Shown: positions 27,496 through 37,538, numbered from the stretch's first letter. The stretch is 64,000 nucleotides of DNA from Clostridia bacterium (GCA_022791475.1 JAAVZD010000004.1:1-64000), one strand, 5' to 3'. Notes: generated by a model from the letters alone, not told the origin. Program-made: numbers and translations.

Positions 27496-28242
27496 ATGAA
27501 ATTAAAAGTATTAGGAACACAATCACCATACAACACAAAAAGACACAATTGCCCAGGATTTTTAATACAAGAAGGCGAAAACTTGTTAATGCTAGATTGC
27601 GGAAGTGGAACTCACAAAATGTTAAGGTATCCTAATGATTTGCAAAAATTATCAGTAATTATAAGCCATTTGCACAGAGACCATTATAATGATATTTATA
27701 ACTTACAATATGCATCTTTTGTATTTCATAATCAAAAAAGATGTAATAATGCAATTAATATATATGTTCCAAAAACACCAATCAGTATAAATGAAGATAT
27801 AAAATTAGAAAGTAACTCGTTTGCAGAATATCATGATATTTCCGAAAATGCGAAAATAAATATTGGAAATATGGAAGTAACATTTTGCAAAACAGACCAC
27901 CCAGTAGAAACTTATGCAATAAAAGTTACTAGTAAAGGGAAAAATATAGTATATACTTCAGACACATCATTTTCAGCAAAAGAAAAAATAATAGAGTTTG
28001 CAAAAGGAGCAGATTTACTAATATGTGAGGCAAGTTTATTAGAAGAATATGGTTTTCCTGAAATTAATTCACACTTAACAGCAAGGCAGGCAGGAATAAT
28101 TGCAAAAGAAGCAAAAGTAAAGGAATTAATGCTAACTCACCTTTGGCCAGAAGAGAATGCAAGAAAGTATGTAAAAGAAGCAAAGAAAGAATTCAAAAAA
28201 GTAGTTTTAGCAAAAGAAGGAAAAAACAAAAAAATCCATTGA
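27496..28242 (+). CDS. Metallo-beta-lactamase fold hydrolase (RNase Z-like)
   Basis: 248 residues. The metal motif HxHxDH is SHLHRDHYND. Further ligands are the His of CKTDHPVETYA, the Asp of VYTSDTSFS, and the His of LMLTHLWPEE. The arrangement is that of the YhfI/RNase Z-like branch. It may act on RNA or on a small ester. Follows coaE after four bases in one operon and ends at a terminator. Confidence 0.85.
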   Translation: MKLKVLGTQSPYNTKRHNCPGFLIQEGENLLMLDCGSGTHKMLRYPNDLQKLSVIISHLHRDHYNDIYNLQYASFVFHNQKRCNNAINIYVPKTPISINEDIKLESNSFAEYHDISENAKINIGNMEVTFCKTDHPVETYAIKVTSKGKNIVYTSDTSFSAKEKIIEFAKGADLLICEASLLEEYGFPEINSHLTARQAGIIAKEAKVKELMLTHLWPEENARKYVKEAKKEFKKVVLAKEGKNKKIH

Positions 28243-28258
28243 AATAAATGGATTTTTT
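28229..28258. terminator. Terminator after the MBL-fold gene
   Basis: AAAAAATCCATT with complement, loop TGAAAT and T-run. Confidence 0.8.
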
Positions 28259-28306
28259 TGTTTTTTGTAATTTTAGCCTTATGGTAGCTTTCTACTACAA
28301 AAAAAT

Positions 28307-28786
28307 TTATATTTTACTTTTCATTACTACTTCCAAAACATCTTTAGGAAGATATTTAGAAACATCTACATCATTCTTAAGAAACTCCATAACCAAACTA
28401 GAGCTAACATTTCCATATTCACAAGCTCTAATGTAAATAGTATCCAATCCAGAAGCCTCTTTGTTTGTGGCAGCCAAGCTTTCTTCATAATTATAGTCTG
28501 TACCATTATTTCTAATACCTCTTAAAAGAAGTGTTGCATTATTATCAAGAGCAGCCTTAAAAGTTAAGCCTTCATAAATTATAACACTGACATTAGAAAT
28601 ATTTTCACGAACTAAAACTTTTTCAATAGCTTCTTTTATTAGGTCTTTATCAAACCTACGCTTTTTATCAGAATTAGTACCAATTCCAATAATAACCTTA
28701 TCACAAATTCTAAGAGCTTGCTTAAGTACATGTAAATGTCCAATCGTGAAAGGGTCAAAGCTACCAGAGTAAAAACCAATTTCCAT
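28307..28786 (-). CDS. coaD: Phosphopantetheine adenylyltransferase
   Basis: 159 residues, normal length. The nucleotidyltransferase motif is GSFDPFTIGHLHVLKQA (T/HxGH). RGIRNNGTDYNYE and NVSSSLVMEFL are the conserved CoaD substrate-binding segments. It catalyses ATP plus 4'-phosphopantetheine to dephospho-CoA. AAGGAGG precedes the ATG. Convergent with the coaE operon. Confidence 0.95.
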   Translation of the reverse strand: MEIGFYSGSFDPFTIGHLHVLKQALRICDKVIIGIGTNSDKKRRFDKDLIKEAIEKVLVRENISNVSVIIYEGLTFKAALDNNATLLLRGIRNNGTDYNYEESLAATNKEASGLDTIYIRACEYGNVSSSLVMEFLKNDVDVSKYLPKDVLEVVMKSKI

Positions 28787-28985
28787 ATAAATACCTCCTT
28801 TTAGGAAATAGAAAAGATATACCCACTAAAAATTTTACTATGGGTAATCAAACTTCAAGTATCTTTGTAAGTATAGCATAATATACATAAAATAACAATA
28901 GAAAATAAAAAAAATAAGTAAACCTACAAATTTCTACAATAAACGCAAATTAAATATAGTATAGTACCAAGAAAGGAGGAAAAGT

Positions 28986-29369
28986 ATGGATTTAAACATA
29001 TTAAAAAACATAAAAGAAGATATAAAAAACAATATTGATGTAAAAGGTTTTATACAAGAATTAACAAATTTTCTTAAAAATGTGGAACAATCAAAAACAA
29101 AAGAAGATTTATCAGAAATAAATATAGATGAGGAACTACAATATTATAGAAAAGAAGGACATTTATATTTAGTAACAGAAGATAGAATGAATGAAATATA
29201 TTTAAGTGATTTTACAGAAAAGTCAAAAATAGAATTTAAAGAAAAAATAACTGATAAAGAATTATTAAATATAGCAAAAGAAGGAGCAATGCTTCAATAT
29301 AAAAATGGAAAATATGAGTTATACTCACAAAATGGATATGATATGTTATTTGAGGAAGAGAAAAATTAA
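28986..29369 (+). CDS. Hypothetical acidic 127-residue protein
   Basis: No family recognised. Charged, helical N-terminus (LNILKNIKEDIKNNIDVKGF) and two short beta stretches later (HLYLVTEDRMNEIYLSDFTE and GAMLQYKNGKYELYSQNGYD). AAAGGAGG precedes the ATG. Precedes the nuclease gene by 77 bases; relation unknown. Confidence 0.65.
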   Translation: MDLNILKNIKEDIKNNIDVKGFIQELTNFLKNVEQSKTKEDLSEINIDEELQYYRKEGHLYLVTEDRMNEIYLSDFTEKSKIEFKEKITDKELLNIAKEGAMLQYKNGKYELYSQNGYDMLFEEEKN

Positions 29370-29446
29370 AATTATACTTTCATATTTTATTATACTATGC
29401 TATACTAATAAACATACAAAATCAAGTAAAAGTGAGGTATAACGAA

Positions 29447-30184
29447 ATGAAAAGTAGGAAAAAAACAAGAAGTTTAAGTAAGCAGATAATTCTTATCATT
29501 TTAGTTACAATAATAGGTACCACAAGTTACTTTTTAAATTATAAGAGTAACGAACAGAACGTTGAAAATGTAAATACTATAACATTTGATATTTCTGAAA
29601 TTCCAGAATATTCACAATTACCATATTGCACAATAAACAATAATATCCCCTCATTTACCGAAGAAGATTACAATTTAGGCGTATTCGAAAATTATAGTGA
29701 ACTTGATAATTTAGGAAGATGTTCCATAGCATATGCAAATATATGCAAAGAAATAATGCCAAAAGAAGGTCAAGAAAGAGAAGCGATAGGAATGATAAAA
29801 CCATCAGGTTGGCAAACAATAAAATATGAAGGAATAGTAGAAGGAAACTACCTATACAACCGTTGTCACCTAATAGGATACCAACTAGCAGCAGAAAATG
29901 CAAACGAAAAAAACTTAATAACTGGAACCCGCTATATGAACGTACAAGGAATGCTACCTTTCGAAAACCAAGTAGCAGACTATATTCAAGAAAACCCACA
30001 AAATCATGTGCTATATAGGGTTACACCAATATTTCAAGAAAACAATTTAGTAGCAAATGGCGTACAAATAGAAAGCTATTCTATTGAAGATAATGGAAAA
30101 GGAATATGTTTTAATGTATACATATACAATGTTCAACCAGGCATAAAAATAGATTATGCTACTGGTAAAAGTGAAATAGAGTAA
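29447..30184 (+). CDS. Secreted or membrane-anchored DNA/RNA non-specific endonuclease
   Basis: 245 residues with an N-terminal hydrophobic anchor (IILIILVTIIGTTSYFL, residues 15-31) and a beta-beta-alpha metal nuclease domain like EndA of streptococci. Catalytic segment YNRCHLIGYQLAAENANEKN has the R-x-H-L-(I/L)-G form with N two helices later; ITGTRYMNVQGM and FENQVADYI are the family's typical continuation. Such enzymes degrade DNA outside the cell or during DNA uptake, which is notable beside dprA and comM homologues in this window. Start chosen at the ATG with GAGGT eight bases upstream. Confidence 0.85.
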   Translation: MKSRKKTRSLSKQIILIILVTIIGTTSYFLNYKSNEQNVENVNTITFDISEIPEYSQLPYCTINNNIPSFTEEDYNLGVFENYSELDNLGRCSIAYANICKEIMPKEGQEREAIGMIKPSGWQTIKYEGIVEGNYLYNRCHLIGYQLAAENANEKNLITGTRYMNVQGMLPFENQVADYIQENPQNHVLYRVTPIFQENNLVANGVQIESYSIEDNGKGICFNVYIYNVQPGIKIDYATGKSEIE

Positions 30185-30277
30185 TATAGCAAAATATAGT
30201 TAAAATAAAAAATAATTCTACATAAAATATATTCAGATAGAAAATATCATAAAATAAAATAAAATAAAATAATTTCA

Positions 30278-30306
30278 TTGCATTATGTTAAACCTTATGA
30301 TATAAT
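30278..30306 (+). promoter_or_regulatory. Promoter with TTGCAT -35 box
   Basis: TTGCAT (30278-30283), 17 bases, TATAAT (30301-30306). Shares TTGCATTATGT with the promoter at 22389. Confidence 0.7.
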
Positions 30307-30359
30307 TTGGTGCAGTAACTATAGTAGAAAGCAAATAACTTTATAAGGAGGAAAACAAT

Positions 30360-30953
30360 ATGAGCGACTACAAAATGAACCCATATGATTTGCAAAGTTA
30401 TTTTAAAAGTTTATGCAATAGCTTTTATATTGCATATGAACAGGTAAAACGGTTAGAAAAAGAAGAGGATGACTTAAGAGAAAGTTATAATGAAGAAGAT
30501 TTAGAAATGGTAAATAATCTTCTCAAAATATCAGTAGCTGATAGTACACAAAATAAGTATATTATTTATAAAAATTCACGTGAAGAATTAGAAGAAGAGA
30601 AAGAACGGCTACAAGTAGAAGAGCAAAAGATTGAAGAGCTAGGAAAAATACGTGGCTATTGGGCTAATCATATGTGGCAAGACTTTGAAGCTATTAAAAG
30701 TGTTATATATACAATAAAAGATAATGGCTTCTCAATCATTGTAACTACGAAAGCAGAAATATATGCACTTATCAGATTTTATTATAGTTGTGACGTAAAA
30801 AATTATCCTATTATTAATATCGAAGAGGAATACAGAGAAGTATTCCCTAATGGAGAAGAACTATATGATGACTTTATTTTTGCATATGAAGAAGCTATCA
30901 AAGAAAATGGAATACCAGATACTATGAGTTCACTATATGAAAAATATTTCTAA
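30360..30953 (+). CDS. Hypothetical 197-residue coiled-coil protein
   Basis: No family recognised. A long charged coiled coil at about residues 25-105 (EQVKRLEKEEDDLRE, ...EELEEEKERLQVEEQKIEEL) is followed by a small alpha/beta domain. No membrane segment. AAGGAGG precedes the ATG. Two CGG codons (30450-30452, 30606-30608) are read as Arg inside the coiled coil without a shift. Own promoter and terminator. Confidence 0.65.
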   Translation: MSDYKMNPYDLQSYFKSLCNSFYIAYEQVKRLEKEEDDLRESYNEEDLEMVNNLLKISVADSTQNKYIIYKNSREELEEEKERLQVEEQKIEELGKIRGYWANHMWQDFEAIKSVIYTIKDNGFSIIVTTKAEIYALIRFYYSCDVKNYPIINIEEEYREVFPNGEELYDDFIFAYEEAIKENGIPDTMSSLYEKYF

Positions 30954-30959
30954 CTAAAA

Positions 30960-31006
30960 TAACACCCAGCAACTGTACTTAAATAAGTATAAGTTGTTGG
31001 GTGTTC
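30960..31006. terminator. Bidirectional terminator
   Basis: ACACCCAGCAACT stem with its near-complement, between convergent genes. Confidence 0.75.
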
Positions 31007-31015
31007 CTACTATTC

Positions 31016-32519
31016 CTAAAATTTCAAATCACTCTTAACTAATCCTCTAAACAAAATAATACTAGCAAAATAGCAAATACAAAACAATAAAATTTGAACT
31101 ATTAATTCTAAAATTCCACTAGGGATATAATTCTTAAAAATTAAATTAAGTACAAAAACAGCGAAACAAGGTTTTAAAATCCAATTTGCAAAATCTAATT
31201 TAATATTAGTTTCTTTAATCAATAAAAATAAGCTAACTAAACCATTTAAAATTTCACTAATAAAAAGTACAACAATATAACCCTTTATACCCTGAATAGG
31301 CAGTAAAAAATAAATAAAAGTTATACTCGTAAATAAATCCAAAATATTAATTCCCATAACAGCCACTTGTTTATCTAATCCTTTTAAAATACCATCAACT
31401 ACATTATCAATATACATTAAAACAATAAGCGGAGAAAGCACTTTTATAAAAATAGAAACATCAGCCTCACTATAAATACTACTAGAAAGCTCCTCAGAAA
31501 AGCACCAAAAAACTCCCATAATTAAAAAAGAAAAAATAAAGCAAAATTTAAGTATCTTATTAATGGCAAAATTAATTTTATCATAACTTTTTTTAGCATT
31601 TAGGTACGAAAATTCAGGAATGAGTAACATACTAAAAGAAGAAATAAATGTACATGGAAACATAATTAAAGGCATAGCCATACCATTAATCATACCATAC
31701 TGCGAAAGAGCCCTTTCACATGATATTCCAGACTTTTCTAAACGTATAGGAATAAGAATTTGCTTTAAAGTAGAAAGCCCAGAGCGAACATATGAAGTAA
31801 AAGCAATAGGAAGAGTAATTCTTAGAATTTGTTTTGTATAATTATCGCCTCTATTGATAACACATTTCTTTTTTCTAATATCTCTTTTATAAGAAAATAA
31901 AAGAAGTAAAAAGGAACAGATTTCAGAAATAGTACCGCCTAAAACCAATGAAATGCAAGCATACTCAATTCCAGAAGGTAAAAAGTAATTAATAAAAAAT
32001 GTAACAAAATAAATTCTAATAATTTGTTCTAAAACTTGAGCAATTGCTGTTTTCTTAACATTTCTAATAGCAGAAAAATACCCATTAATACTACTACTTA
32101 TCGATAAAAAAGGAAGACTAAGAGCAATAATTCTAAGAGGCATACTACTAACTTTAGAATGTAACCAATAAGTAGAAATAAAAGGAGAAAACAGAAATAG
32201 TAAAACAGCTGAAGTCACTCCCATAAATAAGCTATAATTAATACACTTCTTAACAGCAAGTCTCATACCATCTTCCTTGCCATAAGCCATCTGCTCAGAA
32301 ACAATTCTAGAAGTAGCAAGGTTAACCCCAGAACTTGCAAAACACACAAAAAGCATATACACTGACATAATAAGCTGATAAACTCCGAGCCGCCTCAGCC
32401 CCTATTTTATTAGAAATATACACACCAAAAAACATACCAATACTTCTAAGTAAAAGAGAAGTACAAGTAAGTAAAATACCATTAAGCAAAAAAACTTTAA
32501 CTTTCCTCAAAAAAATCAC
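31016..32519 (-). CDS. SpoVB/MurJ-type polysaccharide flippase, with one CGG +1 frameshift
   Basis: MOP-superfamily exporter of lipid-linked cell wall or spore cortex precursors, most like SpoVB. The frame from the N-terminus (LNGILLTCTSLLLRSIGMFF ...GAEAA) meets an in-frame CGG at 32387-32385 on the minus strand. Skipping its C gives GVYQLIMSVYMLFVCFASSG and runs to the stop at 31016, 500 residues, normal for the family with about 14 membrane segments. The shifted glycine belongs to the conserved GAEGxGxYQL region after helix 1. Without the shift translation soon ends. Start is either GTG 32519 or, more likely, TTG 32510 with AGGTGA upstream. Confidence 0.85.
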
Positions 32520-32617
32520 CTAATTTACTATATTAGCTAACGTAGTAGATTATGCAAATACAAAAGATGAACATACATCATTTTTTGATGACCTTAAAAT
32601 TATATGTAAATAAAAGT

Positions 32618-32651
32618 AAAAAGACCGCTTTTAAAAGTGGTCTTTTTACTT
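32618..32651 (-). terminator. Terminator of the Rpn-family gene
   Basis: AAAAAGACC(G/A)CTTTT stem with complement, downstream of the minus-strand gene at 32682. Confidence 0.75.
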
Positions 32652-32681
32652 GTGCTTAGTATTTTAAATTAGTTACTCAAA

Positions 32682-33551
32682 TTATAATTTTTCAATTTCT
32701 TCTTTTGTTAAATTAGTTATTTTTTGAATTTCCTCTATGGAATAATTTTGTTTTTTCATTTTTTTGGCTATCTCTATTTCACGTTGTTTAGAACCTTGCT
32801 GAATACCTTGCTCAATGCCTTTTTCAACACCATCTTTTATACCTTGTTCAAAACCACGTTCATATCCTGTATCTAATAAATTATTTTGATCTAATATGTA
32901 TTTTTCCCTTAAATGTGCTAAATATTGTTCATGTTCATCATTACTTATTTCTTCTAATATTTTTTTTGCCCTTTTTACTTGTTCGTTTGCTTTACTCATA
33001 TCAAAATCACCTACTTCATTAATAAAATTAACCCAAGTATCAAGTTCTTTATTTTCTGAGTACTCTTTTACTTTGGACAATTCTATTATATGAATTTCCA
33101 TAGCATCTGTCAAGATTATATTGGAATAATCTTCTTCTCTAAAGTTCCATTTTGTTTTGTATTTTTTAATTGATTTAAGTTGTTCAATATTAAAGTTTGT
33201 AAATAATATGGCTATACACTTATTTGTTTCTCTATATTTTTGACCTTTTTTAACATTTTGACCATACATTTTGCTTAAATAGAAAAGTAATCTCTTTTCT
33301 ATATTTTTTTGATCTACAACCTGCATTTCAATATCACAATCAATATTATAATTTAATTTTGCTCTAATATCCAATATGCCTAGTTTATCATCAAAAACTT
33401 CTCTTTCAAGTATTTCTTTGCAATTAAGTTCTACATTATTTATTTGTTCTTTTAATATAGCACTTAATAAATCTTTAGTAATATCTTCATTTCCAGAAAA
33501 GCCAAAAACACGCTTAAAAGTATAGTCGTTTTTTAATTTTAGTAGTTCTAT
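32682..33551 (-). CDS. Rpn/PD-(D/E)xK transposase-like nuclease family protein with apparent ATA start
   Basis: 289 residues of the Rpn (PDDEXK nuclease family transposase, YhgA-like) group, proteins that promote recombination. Signature ELLKLKNDYTFKRVFGFSGN, VELNCKEILEREVFDDKLGI, then DIRAKLNYNIDCDIEMQ with the catalytic Asp and the E-x-Q, and the C-terminal Gly-Glu-Gln repeats (GFEQGIKDGVEKGIEQGIQQ). The open frame continues well upstream of the TTG at 33374 and begins naturally at an ATA codon (33551-33549). That codon sits eight bases after AAAAGGAG, exactly where the family's first methionine should be. No ATG, GTG or TTG fits. Either ATA is used, or a start codon was lost by mutation. 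Confidence 0.7.
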   Translation of the reverse strand: MELLKLKNDYTFKRVFGFSGNEDITKDLLSAILKEQINNVELNCKEILEREVFDDKLGILDIRAKLNYNIDCDIEMQVVDQKNIEKRLLFYLSKMYGQNVKKGQKYRETNKCIAILFTNFNIEQLKSIKKYKTKWNFREEDYSNIILTDAMEIHIIELSKVKEYSENKELDTWVNFINEVGDFDMSKANEQVKRAKKILEEISNDEHEQYLAHLREKYILDQNNLLDTGYERGFEQGIKDGVEKGIEQGIQQGSKQREIEIAKKMKKQNYSIEEIQKITNLTKEEIEKL

Positions 33552-33782
33552 ACAATCAACTCCTTTTATATTTAATTTTATAATAAATTTGGAAAATATT
33601 TTAGGAAAGAATATCCTAAAAGTTTAATAAGATTAAAATTAAAATACTAAACAAAACAATATTAACATAAAATCAACAAAGTCGCAATAGCGAAATAATA
33701 GAAGTTTTGTCGAATAGAACAAATAAGAGATATTCACTATATTTTACTATTTTCATACAATATAAAAAAGGCAGGTGGAAAA

Positions 33783-35018
33783 ATGAAAAAAAGTATATTT
33801 AAAATATTGGTAAGTTTTCTAATAATACTAACAGCTCCAATGTACATATTAATAGCACCAGTATACGCATTTTCTCCTTCAAGTGACACCATATATGAAG
33901 GAATAGATGTAAGTGGTTGGCAAGGAAATATAAATTATGCAGAAGTAAGAAATAGTGGAATACAAATTGTATATATGAAAGCAAGTGAAGGAAGCTCATT
34001 TGTAGACCCATATTTTAATGAAAACTATGAAAATGCAAAAGCAAACAATTTAAAAGTAGGCTTTTATCATTACTTAACAGCCAGAAGTGTAGAAGAAGCA
34101 ATTAATCAGGCTAAGTTCTTTGTATCCACTATTTCAGGAAAAGTACCAGATTGTAGGTTAGCAATGGACTTTGAAAGTTTTGGAAACTTAAATGTAGAAG
34201 AAATTAATGAAATAGGTCTAACATTCATGCAAACAGTACAAAATTTAAGCGGAAAAGAAATGGTAATTTATAGTGATACAAGTAATGCATCAAATAGGTT
34301 TAGAGGAGAACTAACAAATTACCCACTATGGGTAGCACAATATGAAGTATATGAGCCAACACCAAACGGAAATTGGAGTACATGGGTAGGTTGGCAATAC
34401 ACAAGTACAGGAGAAGTATCAGGAATAAGTGGATATGTAGATAGAGATAAATTTACAGACGGAATACTATTAAATGGTTCATCAGAAATTCCACTTCCAG
34501 ACAACAACAATAAACCAGTAGCAGGAGGAACAACAACAATAATAGTACAAAGAGGAGACACTTTAAGTAGATTAGCACTAGAATATAATACAACAGTAGC
34601 AAGACTAGTAGAATTAAACAACATAGCAAACCCAAACCTAATCTATACAGGTCAAACATTAATAGTACCAAGTGGAGAAACACCAAATGATACTGATGGA
34701 AATTCGACCTCAGGGCAAACAGTATACATTGTAAAAGCAGGAGATACTCTAAACCAAATAGCAGCAAGTTACGGAACAACAGCAAGAGCAATAGCAGTAG
34801 AAAATGGAATAAGAAATATAAACCTAATATATGTATGTCAAAGACTAATAATACCAACAAACAGATACGACCTAAACCACACACTATACAAAATAAAATG
34901 GGGAGACACACTATATGGAATATCAAGAAGATATGGTGTACCAATAGCAACAATAGTAAGACTAAACCGAATACAAAATCCAAACCTAATCTACGCCGGC
35001 CAAACAATAAGAATTTAA
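33783..35018 (+). CDS. Secreted GH25 lysozyme with three LysM domains
   Basis: 411 residues. Signal peptide (residues 1-30, hydrophobic core [20 protein letters not shown]). GH25 muramidase domain about 36-230: [17 protein letters not shown] with catalytic Asp, [15 protein letters not shown], and RLAMDFES with the catalytic D-x-E. Then three LysM repeats (about 252-300, 315-360, 368-411), each with the GDTL signature, for peptidoglycan binding. It cleaves the glycan chain of the cell wall outside the membrane. AGGTGG precedes the ATG. Confidence 0.93.
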   Translation: MKKSIFKILVSFLIILTAPMYILIAPVYAFSPSSDTIYEGIDVSGWQGNINYAEVRNSGIQIVYMKASEGSSFVDPYFNENYENAKANNLKVGFYHYLTARSVEEAINQAKFFVSTISGKVPDCRLAMDFESFGNLNVEEINEIGLTFMQTVQNLSGKEMVIYSDTSNASNRFRGELTNYPLWVAQYEVYEPTPNGNWSTWVGWQYTSTGEVSGISGYVDRDKFTDGILLNGSSEIPLPDNNNKPVAGGTTTIIVQRGDTLSRLALEYNTTVARLVELNNIANPNLIYTGQTLIVPSGETPNDTDGNSTSGQTVYIVKAGDTLNQIAASYGTTARAIAVENGIRNINLIYVCQRLIIPTNRYDLNHTLYKIKWGDTLYGISRRYGVPIATIVRLNRIQNPNLIYAGQTIRI

Positions 35019-35022
35019 TATC

Positions 35023-35140
35023 AATAGGGACGGGGCTTTTTTGCAACTTTTTGTCATTAGGGACACACCTTTAAAAATTTAAAATTAACAAGGTCTGTCC
35101 CTTTTTGACACAATAATTGCTAAAAAGCTCCGTCGTTATT
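35023..35140. repeat. Inverted-repeat element after the lysozyme gene
   Basis: GACGGGGCTTTTTTGCA on the left and TGCTAAAAAGCTCCGTC on the right are inverted ends about 110 bases apart; inside, GTCATTAGGGACA and TGTCCCTTTTTGACA form another pair. Size and nesting suggest a small non-autonomous element. Confidence 0.5.
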
Positions 35141-35167
35141 GACAATTAGTAATAAAAAAGATATAAT
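35139..35167 (+). promoter_or_regulatory. Consensus promoter of the 35247 gene
   Basis: TTGACA (35139-35144), 17 bases, TATAAT (35162-35167). Its -35 box touches the end of the inverted-repeat element. Confidence 0.75.
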
Positions 35168-35246
35168 ATTAACATAAAATTAATATTGCAAAAGCAAGTT
35201 TTATAAAAAATGTAACTGTAAACAATAATTTGTTAGGAGGTACAAT

Positions 35247-35723
35247 ATGTCATTTAAAGATTATGAGAATTTGGATGCAACCAAAGAAACAGCAACAAAG
35301 TGGGAACTTAGAAGGTTAAAGAGAAAGTATGGAGTAGACTGTAAATATGGTACGAATATATGGGAAATTGTAATATGTTTAGTAATAACACTTATACTTA
35401 ATGTTGCTATTATACTACTATATAGCAATGTTATAAAATTGAGTATTGACTTTATTGAAAGTATGTTTATTGCATATTTCGGTATATTATCAATAGTAGT
35501 TATTTCTATTTCTCGCATTATTCAAAAAATAAATACAAAATGGTATGTTTGCGTAGCACTGCTTGGAATAGATGCATCAATATTTATGACATCTTTGCTA
35601 ATTGCAAATATGGTTCCAATTAGCAGTACATTACAAACTATAATGCCTATTGTAGGAATAACTGCACTTGCACTATTTTTCCCTTTAATTTATATGGTGG
35701 CTAAATTTGAGCCAAAAAAATGA
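35247..35723 (+). CDS. Hypothetical membrane protein, four helices
   Basis: 158 residues, no family recognised. A charged N-terminal 40 residues is followed by four hydrophobic segments: IVICLVITLILNVAIILLYS, FIESMFIAYFGILSIVVISI, YVCVALLGIDASIFMTSLLI, and IMPIVGITALALFFPLIYMV. TAGGAGG precedes the ATG. A hairpin terminator follows. Confidence 0.65.
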   Translation: MSFKDYENLDATKETATKWELRRLKRKYGVDCKYGTNIWEIVICLVITLILNVAIILLYSNVIKLSIDFIESMFIAYFGILSIVVISISRIIQKINTKWYVCVALLGIDASIFMTSLLIANMVPISSTLQTIMPIVGITALALFFPLIYMVAKFEPKK

Positions 35724-35730
35724 AATTTAT

Positions 35731-35763
35731 AAAAAGTCAACACAATTGTGTTGGCTTTTTTTC
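35731..35763 (+). terminator. Terminator of the 35247 gene
   Basis: AAAGTCAACACAATTGTGTTG-type stem followed by a long T-run. Confidence 0.8.
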
Positions 35764-35871
35764 TTCATAAAAATTTCTACAAAAAACAATAAAATTTACA
35801 CCAAACAAACAGAGTTACCATAAAATATAATATGAGATAAATTTTAAGAAATATATTTCATAAAGAGGCAA

Positions 35872-35983
35872 ATGTCCCAAAAGTGGCAGATACCCCAAAA
35901 GGATAAGTTAGTTGTTTGAGCGTTAGCGAATTACAGATAGCTTAAGCAGAGATAACGTTCCCAATGGGACAATGGGACAAAAA
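35872..35983. repeat. Composite of two dispersed repeats ahead of the ABC importer genes
   Basis: Contains a copy of the TTAGCTATTTGA-type repeat (35903-35943) seen in the metK leader. It is flanked by TGTCCCAAAAGTGGCAGATA on the left and TTCCCAATGGGACAATGGGA on the right, related to the CCCATTGGGGACG family. The left and right ends are partly complementary, so the whole can fold into one long structure in the transcript leader. Confidence 0.55.
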
Positions 35984-36000
35984 AGTAAGGTAGGTGCAAA

Positions 36001-36744
36001 ATGAAAGAAGTTTTAAAAGTGCAAAATGTATCAAAAAAGTATCAAGCAGTAAATGGAGAAGTAACAGCAATAAAAGATATTAGTTTTTCCATAAATGAAG
36101 GCGAATTTGTAAGCTTGATTGGACCAAGTGGTTGTGGAAAATCTACAATGTTATCTATTATTGCAGGCTTAGAAGAAAAAACTAGTGGAGAAATACAAAT
36201 AGATGGTGAAATAGGATATATGCTCCAAAAGGATAGCCTTTTAGAATGGCTTACTATTTATAAAAATGTAATGTTTGGATTAGAAATAAGAAGTTTAAAA
36301 ACCACAGAAAACGTACAATATGTGGATAACCTACTAAAAAAATATGGTTTATATGAATTTAAAGATAAATATCCAAACCAATTATCAGGAGGTATGAGGC
36401 AAAGAGCAGCTTTAATTAGAACATTAGCTATAAAACCTAAAATATTACTACTAGATGAAGCCTTCTCAGCCCTAGACTATCAAACAAGAATAATGGTAAC
36501 AAAAGATATTTATGATATTTTAAGAAATGAAAGCATTACAGCGTTAATAGTAACACACGATATTTCAGAAGCTATAAGCATGTCAGATAGAGTTATAGTA
36601 CTAACTAATAGACCAGCAACAGTAAAAGAAATTCATAAAATAGATTTTGAAATGGAAAATAGAACACCATTAAACTGTAGAGAAAGTCCAAAGTTTAGTA
36701 AGTATTTTGATACAATTTGGAAAGGACTAGATGTACATGGATAA
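36001..36744 (+). CDS. ABC importer ATPase of the nitrate/sulfonate/taurine (SsuB/TauB) type
   Basis: 247 residues. Walker A GPSGCGKST, Q-loop GYMLQKDSLLEWLTIY, signature LSGGMRQRAALIRTLA, Walker B ILLLDEAFSALD, and switch His in VTHDISEAISMSDR. This ATPase branch pairs with a TauC/SsuC permease and an NMT1-like binding protein. The permease follows with overlap; the binding protein is at 41966, beyond an insertion. The substrate is unknown; the binding protein is of the THI5/NMT1 class, so a thiamine precursor or sulfonate are candidates. Confidence 0.9.
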   Translation: MKEVLKVQNVSKKYQAVNGEVTAIKDISFSINEGEFVSLIGPSGCGKSTMLSIIAGLEEKTSGEIQIDGEIGYMLQKDSLLEWLTIYKNVMFGLEIRSLKTTENVQYVDNLLKKYGLYEFKDKYPNQLSGGMRQRAALIRTLAIKPKILLLDEAFSALDYQTRIMVTKDIYDILRNESITALIVTHDISEAISMSDRVIVLTNRPATVKEIHKIDFEMENRTPLNCRESPKFSKYFDTIWKGLDVHG

Positions 36745-37538
36745 AGGAAAAAATATATCAAAAGATAGAAAAAAATATTTAAAAAAAATAAGAAATGAAA
36801 AAATATTAGTAAAAGTAGTTCAATTTAGTATAATTATTGGACTTATTGCATTATGGGAAGTGCTTGCCAATAAAGGCATTATAGACAGTTTTATTATGAG
36901 CCAGCCCTCACGTATACTAAAGACATTTTTAAACTTATCACAAAATAACTTATTAGAACATATTAAAGTAACTTGTATAGAAACCTTAATAGGTTTTTTA
37001 CTTGGAACGTTTTTAGGAGCAGTAATTGCAATAATGTTATGGTGGTCTAAATTTTTATCAAAGGTATCAGAGCCATTTTTAGTAGTACTAAATAGTTTGC
37101 CAAAAGTAGCTCTTCGGACCAGTGATAATAATTTGGGTAGGTGCAGGAATGCCAGCAATTATAGTAATGGCACTTGCAATTTCCTTAATAGTAACAATAT
37201 TAGAAATACTAAATGGTTTCTTAAATACAGATAAGGAACTAATAAAAATGGCACAAACATTTCATGCAAACAAACTTCAAATACTAACAAGAATAATAAT
37301 ACCAGCTAACAAGCATACATTTTTTAACTCCTTAAAGGTAAATATAGGCCTATCATTAGTAGGTGTAATAACAGGAGAATTCCTAGTTTCAAAAGCAGGG
37401 CTTGGCTATTTAATAGTATATGGAGGTCAAGTATTCCAATTAGACTTAGTAATGACAGGAGTTATAATACTAGCAATAGTAGCAGCAGTAATGTATGGAT
37501 CAGTTGTATTGTTACAAAAAGTTTTTGATAGAAGATAA
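36731..37538 (+). CDS. ABC importer permease (SsuC/TauC type), with one CGG +1 frameshift
   Basis: Inner membrane permease of the importer. ATG 36731 overlaps the ATPase stop by 14 bases. The frame meets an in-frame CGG at 37115-37117 after ...LNSLPKVAL. Skipping the C continues GPVIIIWVGAGMPAIIVMAL to the stop at 37538, giving 268 residues with six membrane segments, the usual size. The site is at the entry of the EAA coupling loop, the part that docks on the ATPase. Without the shift translation runs into a stop at 37234 in a hydrophilic out-of-frame tail. Confidence 0.87.

Noticed and set aside
33374..33374. TTG at 33374 as start of the Rpn-family gene
   Set aside because: It would cut off the conserved N-terminal third, which is open and well formed upstream in the same frame.
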